Shown piece after piece: positions 1 to 8,016 of a stretch of DNA of 64,000 nt (the first letter of the stretch is position 1; the number at the start of each line of letters is the position of its first letter). This stretch comes from an uncultured Alistipes sp. GTDB taxonomy: Bacteria; Bacteroidota; Bacteroidia; Bacteroidales; Rikenellaceae. Position numbers and translations under genes: made by a program. Location of the stretch: the NCBI RefSeq assembly GCF_949296715.1, contig NZ_CASFQD010000055.1, forward strand, positions 1 to 64,000, given 5' to 3'. A model generated the notes under the pieces. It was not told the DNA's origin, searched no databases, and worked only from the letters and a program-made list of their open reading frames with translations.

Positions 1-1
1 A

Positions 2-76
2 CAACATTTTAAGGACTTCGTAAAGTGGTATCTTTTTCTGAATAGCAATGATGGAATTATTATGAAAAACAAATGA
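2..76 (+). CDS. 3' end of an unidentified gene (partial)
   Basis: The frame starting at base 2 is open from the window edge to a TGA at 74-76 and would encode about 24 C-terminal residues, with aromatic and lysine-rich content (ends ...IIMKNK). A strong hairpin terminator overlaps the stop, as expected at the end of a plus-strand gene. The fragment is too short to name. It is clearly more AT-rich than the genes to its right. Confidence 0.4.
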   Translation, partial: QHFKDFVKWYLFLNSNDGIIMKNK

Positions 77-105
77 CCAGAATCATACGATTCTGGTCAT
101 TTGTT
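68..105 (+). terminator. intrinsic terminator-like hairpin
   Basis: Perfect 16-bp inverted repeat (68-83 with 90-105) around a 6-nt loop. It overlaps the stop codon of the upstream partial frame and probably ends that transcript. Confidence 0.7.
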
Positions 106-160
106 CTAATATAATACCAACCAATTTTGGCATCATTACCTCATCCCGCAGCCTAAAACA

Positions 161-192
161 GGAAGGAGCGCCCCACACGGAGCGCTCCTTCC
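161..192 (-). terminator. terminator for the histone-like gene
   Basis: An 11-bp GC-rich stem (161-171 with 182-192) lies 20 bp past the stop of the minus-strand histone-like gene. On that strand it is followed by a short T-containing stretch. Confidence 0.7.
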
Positions 193-211
193 CGTTTCAT
201 GCCGGATCGGA

Positions 212-385
212 CTACTTTGCAGCCTCCACGGAGACCTTGCGAAACTCCTTCATCAGCTTCGAAATCTCCAGAGCGGCCTTGCGGGCGCGCGTGCCGGCAG
301 CCTTGTTGCCCTTCTCGGCCTGAGCAGCCGCATTCGCAGCGAATACCTCGTATTCGGCATTGATCTTTTCTACCAATTCTTTCAT
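212..385 (-). CDS. histone H1-like protein, Hc1 family
   Basis: A 57-residue very basic, alanine-rich protein, beginning MKELVEKINAEYEVF and ending KVSVEAAK. Lysines recur every few residues in an otherwise helical sequence, and the central block QAEKGNKAAGTRARKAALE is the pattern of the small Hc1-type DNA-binding proteins common in Bacteroidetes. It probably binds DNA non-specifically in the nucleoid. The ATG is the only good start. It has a promoter element about 30 bp upstream and its own terminator, so it is a single-gene unit. Family recognition is strong; the exact function is inferred. Confidence 0.85.
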   Translation of the reverse strand: MKELVEKINAEYEVFAANAAAQAEKGNKAAGTRARKAALEISKLMKEFRKVSVEAAK

Positions 386-416
386 GATGTTAACTTTTTT
401 GGGTTTGTTATCATCG

Positions 417-424
417 CAAAGATA
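417..424 (-). promoter_or_regulatory. -7 promoter element (TATCTTTG) for the histone-like gene
   Basis: The minus strand reads TATCTTTG, an exact match to the Bacteroidetes -7 consensus TAnnTTTG, about 32 bp upstream of the ATG. No clear TTG is seen at the -33 position. Confidence 0.65.
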
Positions 425-617
425 ACAAAATTATCTAAACTCCATCTTTCGGGACCGGGAAAATCGACTTTTTTTCGCCCAAAAATGGCCTTTGCAGCGA
501 GTTCAAGCGCACTTTTTGCCCCGAACAGGGCTTTGCCGCCTCCGCAACCGGCACCGCGGGCGGCCGCGGCACGCAAACCGGAGTCCGGAAAAAACGGGAA
601 ATCCCCATAAAAGAGGA

Positions 618-648
618 TTGCGGGAATCGTCCGAAAAACGTATCTTTG
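618..648 (+). promoter_or_regulatory. promoter for feoAB (TTG-N20-TATCTTTG)
   Basis: TTG at 618-620 and TATCTTTG at 641-648 are separated by 20 bp, the spacing expected for the Bacteroidetes primary sigma factor. The start site should lie near 654. This rules out an in-frame upstream start at 646, which falls inside the -7 box, and supports the ATG at 676. Confidence 0.75.
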
Positions 649-675
649 GCACCCGAAAGAGAAGTATTCCGAAGC

Positions 676-3192
676 ATGCGATTATCCGAACTGAAAACCG
701 GCGACGAGGCCGTCATCCTCAAGGTGACGGGACACGGAGGCTTCCGCCGCCGCATCATGGAGATGGGATTCGTGCGCGGGCAGCGTGTCGAGGTGATCCT
801 CAATGCCCCGCTGAAGGACCCTATCGAATACCGAATCATGGGCTACGACATCTCGCTGCGGCGCAGCGAGGCGGAAATGGTCGAGGTGCTGACCGACGAG
901 GAGGCCAACGCCTACCTTGCGGCCCGCGAGCAGCAGCTCCCCGAAAACGGAGCAAATCCGGATGCTGCCGGACGGCACGCCGGCGCACGGCCGTCCGAAG
1001 AGGTCGAAGAGCCCGGATGCCGCACCATCGACGAGGTCGTGACGCGCAAGAGCCGCACGATCAGCGTGGCCCTCGTGGGCAACCCCAACAGCGGCAAGAC
1101 CTCGCTCTTCAACGCCATATCGGGCGGCCACGAACACGTCGGCAACTACAGCGGCGTGACGGTCGACGCCAAGATCGGGCACCGCACCTACCGCGGCTAC
1201 CGCTTCGAGGTGACCGACCTGCCGGGCACCTACGCCCTGTCGGCCTACACGCCCGAGGAGCGCTACGTGCGACAGCACCTGGCCGAAAAGACCCCCGACG
1301 TGGTTATCAACTCGGTCGTGGCGTCGAACATCGAGCGCAACCTCTATCTGACGACCGAACTGATCGACATCAACCCCCGCATCGTCGTGGCGCTCAACAT
1401 GTACGACGAGCTGGAGGCCAGCGGCGCCGAACTCGACTACGCACAGCTCGGGGCCATGCTGGGTGTGCCGATGGTGCCGGTCGAGGCGCGCAACAACAAG
1501 GGCATCGAGGAGCTGCTCGACACGGTGATCGCCGTCTACGAGGGGCGCGACGGGCGCGTGCGCCACATCCATATCAACCAGGGGCCGGTCATCGAGGAGA
1601 GCCTCCGGCGCCTGAACGGCGACATGAGCGCCCACCGCGACGAACTGCCTAAGGCCTTCCCGCCGCGCTATTACGCCATGAAGATGCTCGAGGGCGACCG
1701 GCAGATCGAACAGAGCCTGCGCGAATGCCCCCGCTACGGCGAGTGGGCGGCGATCCGCGACCGCGAGGCGCGGCGCATCGCCGAGGCGCTGGGCGAGGAT
1801 GTCGAGACGGCCTTCGCCAACCAGAAATACGGATTCATCCAGGGGGCCCTCAAGGAGACCTTCACCCCGGGCAAGCGCGAGGAGGCGACGGCTACGGCCG
1901 TCATCGACACCTTCGTGACGCACAAGCTGTGGGGCTTCCCGATCTTCTTCGCGCTCATGTGGCTCATGTTCTGGTGCACGTTCAGCCTCGGGGTCTACCC
2001 GCAGGAGTGGATCGACGCACTGGTGGGCTGGATCGGCCGGGCGGTCGACGCGCTGCTGCCCGCCGGGGCGCTGCGCGACCTGCTCTCGGACGGCGTGATC
2101 GGGGGCGTGGGCTCGGTGATCGTCTTCCTGCCGCAGATCATGATCCTCTACCTCTTCATCTCGTTCATGGAGGATTCGGGCTACCTCGCGCGCGCAGCCT
2201 TTATCATGGACCGCGTGATGCACCGCATCGGCCTGCACGGCAAGTCGTTCATCCCGCTCATCATGGGCTTCGGCTGCAACGTCCCGGCCATCATGGCCTG
2301 CCGCACGATCGAAAGCCGCAGCAGCCGCCTGATTACCATACTCATTACGCCGTTCATGTCATGCAGTGCAAGGCTTCCGATCTACATCCTCGTCGCCGGG
2401 ACCTTCTTCCCGGCCAACGCCGGGCTGGTCATGATGGGCCTCTATCTGCTGGGCATCGTGGCGGCCGTCGTCACGGCGCGCCTCATGCGGCGCTTCCTCT
2501 TCCCGGTCGACGAGACCCCCTTCGTCATGGAGCTCCCGCCCTACCGCCTGCCGACCTGGAAGACAACCCTTTCGCACATGTGGGACAAGTGCGCGCAGTA
2601 CCTCAAGAAGATGGGCGGCATGATCCTCATCGCCTCGCTCATCGTCTGGTTCCTGAGTTACTATCCGCGACCGAAGCACGATGCACCGGCCGAAGTGCCG
2701 CACTATGAGAACTCCTACCTCGGCGAGATCGGCAAGTTCTGCGAGCCGGTCTTCAGCCCGCTGGGGCTCAACTGGAAATCGGGCGTGGCGCTGCTTTCGG
2801 GCGTCGCGGCCAAGGAGATCGTCGTCAGCACGCTGGGCGTACTCTACACGGACGTCGACGTGCAGGCCGCACCGGCCGGGGACGGCAACGGGTCAGCCGG
2901 ACCCGATGCGGCAGCCGCCCAAGCCGCCGACACAAGTGTCGCCGCCAGCAAGGCCGACGGCGCGGATGCCGAGGAGACGCTCCCGGCACGGCTGAAGGCG
3001 AGCGGCGATTTCGACACGGCCTCGGCACTCTCGCTGCTGGTCTTCATCCTGCTCTACTTCCCCTGCATCGCCACGATCGCCGCCATCGGCGCCGAGGCGG
3101 GATGGAAATGGGCCGTCGGGGCTGTCGTCTACAACACGGCGCTGGCGTGGGGCATGGCCTGGCTGACGTATCACATCGTACAACTCTTCTGA
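676..3192 (+). CDS. feoB: FeoA-FeoB fusion, ferrous iron transporter
   Basis: An 838-aa inner-membrane GTP-dependent Fe(II) importer. Residues ~1-75 form a FeoA (SH3-like) domain. A hydrophilic linker leads to the FeoB G domain, with G1 motif GNPNSGKTS near residue 135 and G3 DLPGTY near 181. From ~residue 420 onward come the hydrophobic Nramp-like/gate segments, including GFGCNVPAIMACR. FeoA-FeoB fusions are usual in Bacteroidetes. An alanine/aspartate-rich low-complexity insertion (about bases 2860-2990) separates two C-terminal membrane segments. The ATG at 676 was chosen because an earlier in-frame start lies within the promoter. A Cys-rich FeoB-associated protein follows 3 bp downstream. 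Confidence 0.95.
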   Translation: MRLSELKTGDEAVILKVTGHGGFRRRIMEMGFVRGQRVEVILNAPLKDPIEYRIMGYDISLRRSEAEMVEVLTDEEANAYLAAREQQLPENGANPDAAGRHAGARPSEEVEEPGCRTIDEVVTRKSRTISVALVGNPNSGKTSLFNAISGGHEHVGNYSGVTVDAKIGHRTYRGYRFEVTDLPGTYALSAYTPEERYVRQHLAEKTPDVVINSVVASNIERNLYLTTELIDINPRIVVALNMYDELEASGAELDYAQLGAMLGVPMVPVEARNNKGIEELLDTVIAVYEGRDGRVRHIHINQGPVIEESLRRLNGDMSAHRDELPKAFPPRYYAMKMLEGDRQIEQSLRECPRYGEWAAIRDREARRIAEALGEDVETAFANQKYGFIQGALKETFTPGKREEATATAVIDTFVTHKLWGFPIFFALMWLMFWCTFSLGVYPQEWIDALVGWIGRAVDALLPAGALRDLLSDGVIGGVGSVIVFLPQIMILYLFISFMEDSGYLARAAFIMDRVMHRIGLHGKSFIPLIMGFGCNVPAIMACRTIESRSSRLITILITPFMSCSARLPIYILVAGTFFPANAGLVMMGLYLLGIVAAVVTARLMRRFLFPVDETPFVMELPPYRLPTWKTTLSHMWDKCAQYLKKMGGMILIASLIVWFLSYYPRPKHDAPAEVPHYENSYLGEIGKFCEPVFSPLGLNWKSGVALLSGVAAKEIVVSTLGVLYTDVDVQAAPAGDGNGSAGPDAAAAQAADTSVAASKADGADAEETLPARLKASGDFDTASALSLLVFILLYFPCIATIAAIGAEAGWKWAVGAVVYNTALAWGMAWLTYHIVQLF

Positions 3193-3195
3193 CCG

Positions 3196-3354
3196 ATGGA
3201 GTGGCAGGATTATGTCGTGACGGCCATCGCGATTGCCGCGGCGGCCGTCGCCGTGCGGTGGCTGTGGCGCATCGTCTGCGGCCGCTCGCGGGGCGGCTGC
3301 ACCGCGTGTTCCAGCACGCAATGTCCGCTGCGGAAGATCAAAAACGGGCAATAA
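3196..3354 (+). CDS. FeoB-associated Cys-rich membrane protein
   Basis: A 52-residue protein starting MEWQDYVVTAIAI. It has one N-terminal transmembrane helix (residues ~7-27), then a basic segment and a Cys cluster (GGCTACSSTQCP) before a lysine-rich tail. Size, topology and position 3 bp after feoB match the FeoB-associated Cys-rich family, proposed to help iron transport at the membrane. It is almost certainly co-transcribed and translationally coupled with feoB. Confidence 0.85.
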   Translation: MEWQDYVVTAIAIAAAAVAVRWLWRIVCGRSRGGCTACSSTQCPLRKIKNGQ

Positions 3355-3358
3355 ATAC

Positions 3359-3366
3359 TATCTTTG
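3359..3366 (+). promoter_or_regulatory. -7 promoter element (TATCTTTG) for the lrgAB-like pair
   Basis: Exact TAnnTTTG match 25 bp upstream of the ATG at 3391 and just after the stop of the Feo-associated gene. It suggests the next two genes are a separate unit. No convincing -33 TTG. Confidence 0.6.
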
Positions 3367-3390
3367 CGGCCGAAAAAACCGCAAAGCATC

Positions 3391-3759
3391 ATGCTCGGAC
3401 TATTCTACATCCTGCTTTTCTGGCTCATAGGCAACGCCTTGAGCCTGCTGACCGGAGGTTACGTCTCGGGAAACATCATCGGGCTGATCCTCCTCTTCGC
3501 CTCGCTGTGCCTGCACTGGGTCAAGGCCGAGACCGTGCGCCCCGCCGCCCGTTTCCTGCTCGGCACGATGGCGCTCTTCTTCGTCCCCTACGGCGTGGGG
3601 CTGATGGACTCCTACCGCGTCATTCTGGACAACCTGTGGGCCATCGTCGTCTCGGGCATCGTCTCGACGGTCATCGTGCTGCTCGTCTCGGGCAAGACGT
3701 TCCAAAGTCTGAACCGGCGCATGATCCGCCACGCCAAAAACACCGAAGACCATGATTGA
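3391..3759 (+). CDS. LrgA/CidA family membrane protein
   Basis: A 122-aa protein with four hydrophobic segments, beginning MLGLFYILLFWLIGNALS and containing the LrgA/CidA-like stretch FLLGTMALFFVPYGVGLMDSY. LrgA/CidA proteins are holin-like inner-membrane proteins that act with LrgB/CidB in control of murein hydrolysis or in small-organic-acid export. The ATG at 3391 is preferred over an upstream in-frame non-ATG start that would lie in the promoter. It overlaps the LrgB-like gene by 8 bp, so the pair is coupled. Confidence 0.85.
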   Translation: MLGLFYILLFWLIGNALSLLTGGYVSGNIIGLILLFASLCLHWVKAETVRPAARFLLGTMALFFVPYGVGLMDSYRVILDNLWAIVVSGIVSTVIVLLVSGKTFQSLNRRMIRHAKNTEDHD

Positions 3760-4450
3760 CCACGCCTTTCTCTCGTCGGACCTGCTGCTCGTGACCCTCA
3801 CCGTGGGGCTGTACTGCCTGGGCGGCGCCATCTACCGCCGCACGCACCTGCCGCTGCTGCACCCCGTGCTGCTGACCTTCGTGGCGGTGATCGTCTTCCT
3901 GAAACTCACCGATATCCCCTACGAACGCTACCGCGAAGCCACCGGCATGCTCAACTTCGCCCTCGGCATGTCGGTCGTGGCACTCGGATACCTGCTCTAC
4001 GAACAGCTCGAGCGGCTGCGCGGCAGCCTGCTGCCCGTGGCCGTGGCGACGCTCGCCGGATGCGTCGCAGGGGTGTTGAGCGTCGTCTACATCGCCATGG
4101 CCTTCGGCGCCGAGCGCGAGATTCTCAACTCGATCGCCCCGAAGTCGGTGACCGTGCCCATCGCCGTGTCGGTGGCCGGGCCGCTCGGCGGCAACGTCTC
4201 CGTCACGTCGGTCGTGGTCTTCTGCGTCGGCATCTTCGGCAGCATCTTCGGCGAGTGGATCCTGCGCCGCTGCGGCGTGCGGGACCCCGAAGCCCGCGGA
4301 TTCGCCCTCGGCGCCGCGGCACACGGCATCGGCACGGCCCGCGCCATCGAACTCGGCGCCGTCGAGGGAGCCTTGAGCGGACTGGCCATGGCCCTGATGG
4401 GACTGGCTACGGCACTCCTCATGCCGCTCATGGAAAAATACCTCTATTGA
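3752..4450 (+). CDS. LrgB family membrane protein
   Basis: A 232-aa polytopic membrane protein. The segment around residues 130-165 (APKSVTVPIAVSVAGPLGG) is the characteristic LrgB/CidB/YohK motif, and a second conserved stretch (GAAAHGIGTARAIELG) follows near residue 190. It overlaps the LrgA-like gene by 8 bp and together they form the usual two-gene unit. The physiological substrate cannot be told from sequence. Confidence 0.9.
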   Translation: MIDHAFLSSDLLLVTLTVGLYCLGGAIYRRTHLPLLHPVLLTFVAVIVFLKLTDIPYERYREATGMLNFALGMSVVALGYLLYEQLERLRGSLLPVAVATLAGCVAGVLSVVYIAMAFGAEREILNSIAPKSVTVPIAVSVAGPLGGNVSVTSVVVFCVGIFGSIFGEWILRRCGVRDPEARGFALGAAAHGIGTARAIELGAVEGALSGLAMALMGLATALLMPLMEKYLY

Positions 4451-4502
4451 CGAAGCGGGGAAGAAAAACGCGGCAAAGTTTCTAAAATTCTATAATAAAT
4501 AC

Positions 4503-4510
4503 TATTTTTG
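4503..4510 (+). promoter_or_regulatory. -7 promoter element (TATTTTTG)
   Basis: TAnnTTTG match 29 bp upstream of the transporter ATG at 4540, in a short AT-rich gap after the LrgB-like gene. Confidence 0.55.
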
Positions 4511-4539
4511 CGCATTCACACGCAAAAAAGCTGGTCGTT

Positions 4540-6204
4540 ATGGAGTGGCTACACACCCTGTTCTTCGGCGGCGGCATCGCACATGCCGTCCTGATCCTTG
4601 CGCTGGTCATCACGCTCGGCATCCTGCTGGGCAAGGTCAAGATCGGTGGCATCTCGCTCGGAATCACGTGGATACTCTTCGTCGGCATCGTGATGAGCCA
4701 TTTCGGCATGACCATCGACGGCGAAGTACGGCACTTCGTCCAGGAGTTCGGACTGATCCTCTTCGTCTTCTCGATCGGCCTGCAGGTCGGCCCCGGATTC
4801 TTCTCCTCGTTCAAGCATGGCGGCCTGACCCTCGTGGGATGCGCCACGGCGATCGTGCTGCTGGGGGTCGCAACGACCTACGTCATCCACCTGGCGACCG
4901 GCACCCCCATCCCGACGATGGTCGGCATCCTCTCGGGCGCCGTGACGAACACCCCGGGGCTCGGTGCCGCACAGCAGGCCTATGCCGATGCTACGGGCTA
5001 CAATGACCCGACCATCGCTCTGGGCTATGCCGTGGCCTACCCGCTGGGCGTCGTGGGCATCATCTTCTCGATGATCTTCATCCGCTACGCCCTGCGCGTG
5101 AAGTTCGAAAAGGAGGACGAGGGGCTCGCAGCCCTCTCGGACGAGAAGAAACTCGCCAACAAGGTCTCCGTCGAGTGCACCAACGCAATGCTCGACGGCT
5201 GCACGCTGGAGCATATCCGCGAGCTGATCAACCGCCAGTACGTCGTCTCGCGCATCATGCACGCCGACGGCCGGATCACGATGCCCGACGCCGACAGCAA
5301 GGTCCGCACGGGCGACCGGCTGTGGGTCATCAGCCGCGCCGAGGACAGCGAGGCCATCGTGGCCTTCTTCGGCCGCCGCATCGAGATGACCGACGAGGAG
5401 TGGGGCAACAACACCCCCAATTCGGTGCTCATCTCGCGCCGCATCCTCATCACCAAGCCCTCGATCAACGGCAAGAAGTTCTCCGACCTGCGCCTGCGCA
5501 CCCGCTACGGCATCACGATCACGCGCGTCAACCGCGCCGGCGTGGACCTGATCCCCTACCAGGGGCTCGAACTCCAGGTCGGCGACCGCGTGATGGTCGT
5601 CGGCAGCGAGGAGGCCGTCGCGAAGGTCGCTGACGTGCTGGGCAACTCGCTCAAGAAACTCGACCAGCCCAACCTCATCACGATCTTCGTGGGCATCGCG
5701 CTCGGTGTGCTGCTCGGGTCGATTCCGCTGATGAACGTGCCGCAGCCCGTGAAACTCGGACTGGCGGGCGGCCCGCTCATCGTCGCCATCCTCATCGGCC
5801 GCTTCGGCACCCATTTCCATCTGGTGACCTACACGACCATGTCGGCCAACCTCATGCTGCGCGAGATCGGCATTGCGCTCTTCCTCGCGGCCGTGGGCAT
5901 CGGCGCCGGCGACGGATTCGTCGACGCGATTGTCGGCGGCGGCTACCGCTGGATCGGCTACGGCGTGCTGATTACGGTCGTGCCGCTGCTCATCGTGGGC
6001 GTCGTGGCACGGTTGTGGCTCAAGATGAACTACTACACGCTCATGGGCCTGATCGCCGGCTCGACGACCGATCCCCCCGCGCTGGCCTACGCCAACGCCA
6101 CGGCCGGCAACGACATGCCCGCCGTGGGCTATTCGACGGTCTACCCCGTGGTGATGTTCCTGCGCGTGCTGACGGCGCAGATATTCATCCTTTTCGCACT
6201 GTGA
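4540..6204 (+). CDS. AspT/YidE/YbjL-type putative antiporter
   Basis: A 554-aa inner-membrane protein. It has two homologous membrane halves (residues ~5-185 and ~385-554), each with five or more helices and each carrying related motifs: SGAVTNTPGLGAAQQAY in the first half and AGSTTDPPALAYANA in the second. Between them lie two soluble TrkA_C (RCK_C-like) domains at ~205-290 and ~300-375. This is the architecture of the aspartate:alanine exchanger family and its YidE/YbjL relatives. The true substrate is unknown. The gene has its own promoter element and appears monocistronic, 75 bp before the aminotransferase. Confidence 0.88.
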   Translation: MEWLHTLFFGGGIAHAVLILALVITLGILLGKVKIGGISLGITWILFVGIVMSHFGMTIDGEVRHFVQEFGLILFVFSIGLQVGPGFFSSFKHGGLTLVGCATAIVLLGVATTYVIHLATGTPIPTMVGILSGAVTNTPGLGAAQQAYADATGYNDPTIALGYAVAYPLGVVGIIFSMIFIRYALRVKFEKEDEGLAALSDEKKLANKVSVECTNAMLDGCTLEHIRELINRQYVVSRIMHADGRITMPDADSKVRTGDRLWVISRAEDSEAIVAFFGRRIEMTDEEWGNNTPNSVLISRRILITKPSINGKKFSDLRLRTRYGITITRVNRAGVDLIPYQGLELQVGDRVMVVGSEEAVAKVADVLGNSLKKLDQPNLITIFVGIALGVLLGSIPLMNVPQPVKLGLAGGPLIVAILIGRFGTHFHLVTYTTMSANLMLREIGIALFLAAVGIGAGDGFVDAIVGGGYRWIGYGVLITVVPLLIVGVVARLWLKMNYYTLMGLIAGSTTDPPALAYANATAGNDMPAVGYSTVYPVVMFLRVLTAQIFILFAL

Positions 6205-6279
6205 CGCGGAAGCCGCCGACCGAGGTCCTCCGCCCCGCGTGTTTTTTAATGACGGACAAGTTCTTATAACATCATAACT

Positions 6280-7467
6280 ATGGCAAAAGCAGTAAACATC
6301 ACCCGTTCACACCGGTTGGACGGCATCGGAGAGTACTATTTTTCGCGTCGCCTGCGCGAGATCGGCGAAATCGAGGCGGCGACGGGACGCCAGATCGTGA
6401 AACTCGCCATGGGCAGTCCCGACCTCCCGCCCCACCGGTCGGTCATCGAGCGTCTGGCCAAGGAGGCCCAGCGCCCCGACGTGCACAAATACATGTCCTA
6501 TCAGGGTGAACCCATCCTGCGCAAGGCTTTTGCCGACTGGTACAAAAAGTGGTACCACGTGGAGCTCGACTTCAAGAGCGAGGTCTATCCGCTCATCGGC
6601 TCGAAGGAGGGCATCATGCACATCTGCATGACGTTCCTCAATCCCGGCGACAAGGTGCTGGTCCCGAACCCCGGCTACCCGACTTATTCGGCCGGCGTGA
6701 AGCTCGCGGGCGGCGTCATGGTCCCCTACTCGCTCAACAAGCAGACGAACTTCTATCCCGACTTCGAGGCCATCGAGCGTGCGGGGCTCGACGGCGTGAA
6801 GATGATGCTCGTCAACTACCCCAACATGCCGACCGGGCAGGTGGGCTCGATGGAGCTCTTCGAGAAGATCATCGACTTCGGCGCGCGGCACAACATCCTG
6901 ATCGTGCACGACAACCCCTACAGCTTCATCCGCAACTCGGCCGGTCCGCTGTCGATCATGGCCGTCGAGGGTGCCAAGGAGGTGGCGCTGGAGCTCAACT
7001 CCCTGTCGAAGGGGCACTCGATGGCCGGATGGCGCGTCGGCGTGCTGGTCGGCAAGGCCGAGTGGATCAAGGACGTGATGACCTTCCGCAGCAACATGGA
7101 CTCGGGTATGTTCTACCCCATTCAGGCCGCCTCGGAGACGGCGCTGGCGCTGGGCGAGGAGTGGTACAAGGAGCTCAACGAAATCTACTACGGCCGTGAG
7201 CGCCAGGCCTACGCCCTGCTCAATGCGCTGGGATGCTCCTACCGCGAGCACCAGGCCGGACTGTTCGTCTGGGCCGAACTGCCGGAGGATTACGAAGGCG
7301 ACAGCTTCGCCTTCTCGGACGAGGTGATGGAGAAGGCCGACGTCTTCCTCACGCCGGGTGCGATCTTCGGTTCGGAGGGCAAACGCTACATCCGTATCAC
7401 GCTCTGCTGCCCCGAGGAGTTGCTCAAGCGCGCCACGGACAACATCGTGGCCAAGTTCCGCCGGTAA
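6280..7467 (+). CDS. class I/II PLP-dependent aminotransferase
   Basis: A 395-aa cytosolic fold-type I aminotransferase. The Schiff-base lysine is Lys244 in NSLSKGHSMAGWRVG. Other visible family motifs are VPNPGYPTY near residue 130, the NYPNMPTG cofactor-binding motif near 182, and a C-terminal RITLCCPEE strand carrying the carboxylate-binding Arg. The sequence resembles the broad LL-diaminopimelate/alanine aminotransferase group, but specificity cannot be assigned. No clear promoter precedes it, so read-through from the transporter gene is possible. A strong terminator follows. Confidence 0.88.
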   Translation: MAKAVNITRSHRLDGIGEYYFSRRLREIGEIEAATGRQIVKLAMGSPDLPPHRSVIERLAKEAQRPDVHKYMSYQGEPILRKAFADWYKKWYHVELDFKSEVYPLIGSKEGIMHICMTFLNPGDKVLVPNPGYPTYSAGVKLAGGVMVPYSLNKQTNFYPDFEAIERAGLDGVKMMLVNYPNMPTGQVGSMELFEKIIDFGARHNILIVHDNPYSFIRNSAGPLSIMAVEGAKEVALELNSLSKGHSMAGWRVGVLVGKAEWIKDVMTFRSNMDSGMFYPIQAASETALALGEEWYKELNEIYYGRERQAYALLNALGCSYREHQAGLFVWAELPEDYEGDSFAFSDEVMEKADVFLTPGAIFGSEGKRYIRITLCCPEELLKRATDNIVAKFRR

Positions 7468-7487
7468 GCCAACCGAACGCGCATACG

Positions 7488-7519
7488 AAAAGGGGCCTGC
7501 TTTCGAGCAGGCCCCTTTT
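7488..7519. terminator. bidirectional intrinsic terminator
   Basis: Perfect 13-bp stem (7488-7500 with 7507-7519) flanked by A and T runs, between convergent genes. It can end both the aminotransferase and the purT-cyclophilin transcripts. Confidence 0.85.
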
Positions 7520-7539
7520 CCCGTCTCCGGCAGCGCGGA

Positions 7540-7980
7540 CTATTCGCGCACGATGCGGATCGAGAGGATGCGGTCGCCGCGGCGGATGTCGTCGATGACA
7601 TCCAGCCCCTCGACCACCTGCCCGAAGCAGGTGTGCACGCCGTCGAGGTGCTGCGTGTTCTCGCGGTTCATGCAGATGAAGAACTGCGAGCCGCCGGTAT
7701 CCTTCCCGGCGTGGGCCATCGAGAGCACGCCGCGGTCGTGGCGCTGACGCGGCGCCGAGGTCTCGCACTTGATCGTGTAGCCCGGTCCGCCCGTCCCGTC
7801 GCCGCGCGGGCAGCCGCCCTGGATGACGAAGTCGGGAATGACGCGGTGGAACGTCAGGCCGTCGTAGAAGCCGTGCTCGGCCAGGTCCACGAAGTTGGCT
7901 ACCGTACCGGGCGTCTCGTCGGCATACAGCTCGGCTTTCATGTCGCCCTTCTCGGTCGAAATAATGGCATAGGTTTTCAT
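7540..7980 (-). CDS. cyclophilin-type peptidyl-prolyl cis-trans isomerase
   Basis: A 146-aa single-domain cyclophilin. It contains the active-site stretch FHRVIPDFVIQGG (residues ~44-56), the GGSQFFI motif near 97 and the HLDGVHTCFGQVVEG segment near 111. There is no signal peptide, so it is probably cytosolic. It lies 36 bp downstream of purT with no promoter motif between, so they are likely co-transcribed. Confidence 0.92.
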   Translation of the reverse strand: MKTYAIISTEKGDMKAELYADETPGTVANFVDLAEHGFYDGLTFHRVIPDFVIQGGCPRGDGTGGPGYTIKCETSAPRQRHDRGVLSMAHAGKDTGGSQFFICMNRENTQHLDGVHTCFGQVVEGLDVIDDIRRGDRILSIRIVRE

Positions 7981-8016
7981 ATTTTCCGGTATTGGTTTGT
8001 CGTCGGTCCGTTACTG

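Noticed and set aside
682..2238. Very long minus-strand frames opposite feoB, thiG/thiH, the efflux pump and glp genes
   Set aside because: They mirror high-GC codon usage of the real genes, lack start signals and have histidine/arginine-rich nonsense composition.
3359..4450. lrgAB pair as a toxin-antitoxin or phage holin system
   Set aside because: Both proteins match the chromosomal LrgA/LrgB family and no phage genes are nearby.
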